Source: Azolla pinnata
Taxonomy: Eukaryota > Streptophyta > Polypodiopsida > Salviniales > Salviniaceae
DNA: 47,730 nucleotides
Assembly: GCA_037176905.1 (NCBI GenBank)
Contig: JBBBWG010030210.1
Span: 2,100 to 49,829 of the forward strand
Direction: 5' to 3'
Part shown: positions 46,558-47,730 of the stretch, piece by piece
Position numbering within the stretch: position 1 is the first letter of the stretch
How the letters are laid out: every line of letters starts with the position of its first letter
Made by a program: the position numbers and the translations under genes
Notes under the pieces: generated by a model
Database searches by the model: none
What the model saw: only the letters and a program-made list of their open reading frames with translations
What the model was told of the DNA's origin: nothing

Positions 46558-47523
46558 AACATCATTTCCTCCTAATTTCTATATATGAGTTTTAGTTCGT
46601 GCCCCTTAGCTCACCACTTTGTTTTGGAGCGTTAGGAGGTCATGATGGTTTGTTAGCTCTTTTGCTTGCCCCATTCTTCTTTAATGAATTGTCCAAGGAA
46701 GCAGTGAAAAAACAAGATTGGCTTATCTTTTTTATAGGTACACACTTTGATGGAGCAAGTAATTGTCATTGCGCTCCTTGTGACTAGTATATAGATCAGA
46801 ATGAGATCTAAGAGCGATTTTTTTCAAATTCTTGTACTTTCCGTGCAAATGTTTTCTAGTGGGTATTCTGCGTGCAAACGTAAGTATCCTATGACCTCTT
46901 ACATTGCATTGGGATTATCGTATAGTTAGTTCATAATAGCCCCATTTTTCAATAATGGAGCAGTAAAACTTGTGAATGAGAAAGACATCAAGAATAGAGA
47001 AATATCAAAAATTTTCAATTCTCTATTTGACCAATTATAAGTCCTAAAACTAACCACATGTGGCCAAATTATCCCATCCATCAAGATGGAGGTTGAGGCG
47101 CACCAAATGTCCTTGAGAACCTCGAGTGCTTAAATTACAATTCTTGGATATATATATATATATATATATACACGATAGACATGTTGTATGATAAAATTTG
47201 AAGTCACGACCTAGTAAAAAAATCAAATATATGGTCCTATTGAAAAAAAAAAGTTTGAATTGTAATTTTCTTATAAAAGCTTATTTGATTATTTTAGAAT
47301 GTTCTAAAAAACTTTCAAAAAGCCCCAATGTTTAGGAACTTTCTGGAATGTTTTACATGAGTGTTTGATGACTGAATTTTCAAAAGGTTCTTTACATACT
47401 TATAAAGTTAGCTAGCACATCTATAAATATGAAGGTTTTCTGTTACAATCACAAGCGTAACTAATTAGAACGATCGTATAATTGACCTCATGGTCAATCA
47501 GTAGGGGTTGAAACCATAGTTAC

Positions 47524-47592
47524 CGGGAACGAGAACGGGAACGGGAACGTTGATAAATTTTTGGGAACGCTTGGGAACGGGAACGGGAACAC
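47524..47592. repeat. GGGAACG hexamer/heptamer cluster
   Basis: Repeats of GGGAAC and GAGAAC occur in two blocks separated by about 17 bases (around TTGATAAATTTTTGGG). No coding context. Confidence 0.8.
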
Positions 47593-47730
47593 TTGCGAAC
47601 AAGAACTCGTAATAGTAAGCTTTTCAAAATATCAAAATGATTTTCATGCTTCTTTAACATATTACTTCTTATAAACAATTTATAAAAACTAAATTATACA
47701 TAAAACTCAACTTATACATAGAAACACTCC

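Larger units (their letters stand above)
45931..47730. other. right-end spacer
   Basis: No supported gene. It contains a 42-bp tandem repeat (46432-46557), an (AT)n run at about 47149-47171 and a GGGAACG-rich cluster at 47524-47592. The last 1.2 kb is AT-rich. Confidence 0.55.

Noticed and set aside
1-47730. CRISPR array, prokaryotic operon, phage or plasmid features
   Set aside because: The repeats are contiguous tandem units or microsatellites, not spaced direct repeats, and all coding evidence is intron-containing plant genes.

Overview
The window is nuclear DNA from a flowering plant. The evidence is plant-specific gene families (tau-class glutathione S-transferase, isoprenylated HMA protein, GTE bromodomain protein), GT-AG introns, long AT-rich and microsatellite-rich intergenic stretches, and a run of plant-type CCCTAAA telomere units. 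Exons of the GST and Sec14-like genes are GC-rich, which hints at a monocot, but this is only an inference. Two 100-base N runs mark scaffold gaps (21174-21273 and 37025-37124).

I could reconstruct six multi-exon genes with in-phase splice junctions: (1) a tau GST, minus, 858-1655; (2) a long Sec14-like CRAL-TRIO lipid-transfer protein, minus, 5792-11389, eight exons, with poly-Asp, Ser/Met and two poly-Asn tracts; (3) a heavy-metal-associated isoprenylated plant protein (HIPP) with two HMA domains and a CaaX end, plus, 26945-29263; (4) an AIM25/scramblase-related protein, minus, 30141-34573, eleven coding exons; (5) a pyroglutamyl-peptidase I-type cysteine peptidase, minus, 37232-40450; (6) a GTE/BET-like bromodomain-NET transcription regulator, minus, 42836-45257. 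These are unrelated single-copy-type genes. They form no operon or cluster, and no shared pathway is suggested.

Layout: 1-1.8 kb GST; 1.8-5.8 kb repeat-rich spacer with a tRNA-derived (SINE-like) element; 5.8-11.4 kb Sec14-like gene; 11.4-26.9 kb long gene-poor tract with microsatellites, diverged direct repeats, an LTR-promoter-like patch, an interstitial telomere run beside a gap, and several exon-like fragments I could not identify; 26.9-45.3 kb gene-dense block; 45.3-47.7 kb spacer with tandem repeats.

The most striking theme is local tandem duplication. At least seven short-unit arrays lie in introns or spacers. One, in intron 1 of the pyroglutamyl-peptidase gene, repeats the gene's own 5' splice site several times and so creates a ladder of decoy donors. 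The second gap is flanked by identical 77-bp copies and is most likely an unresolved contig overlap. No prokaryotic, viral or defence system is evident.
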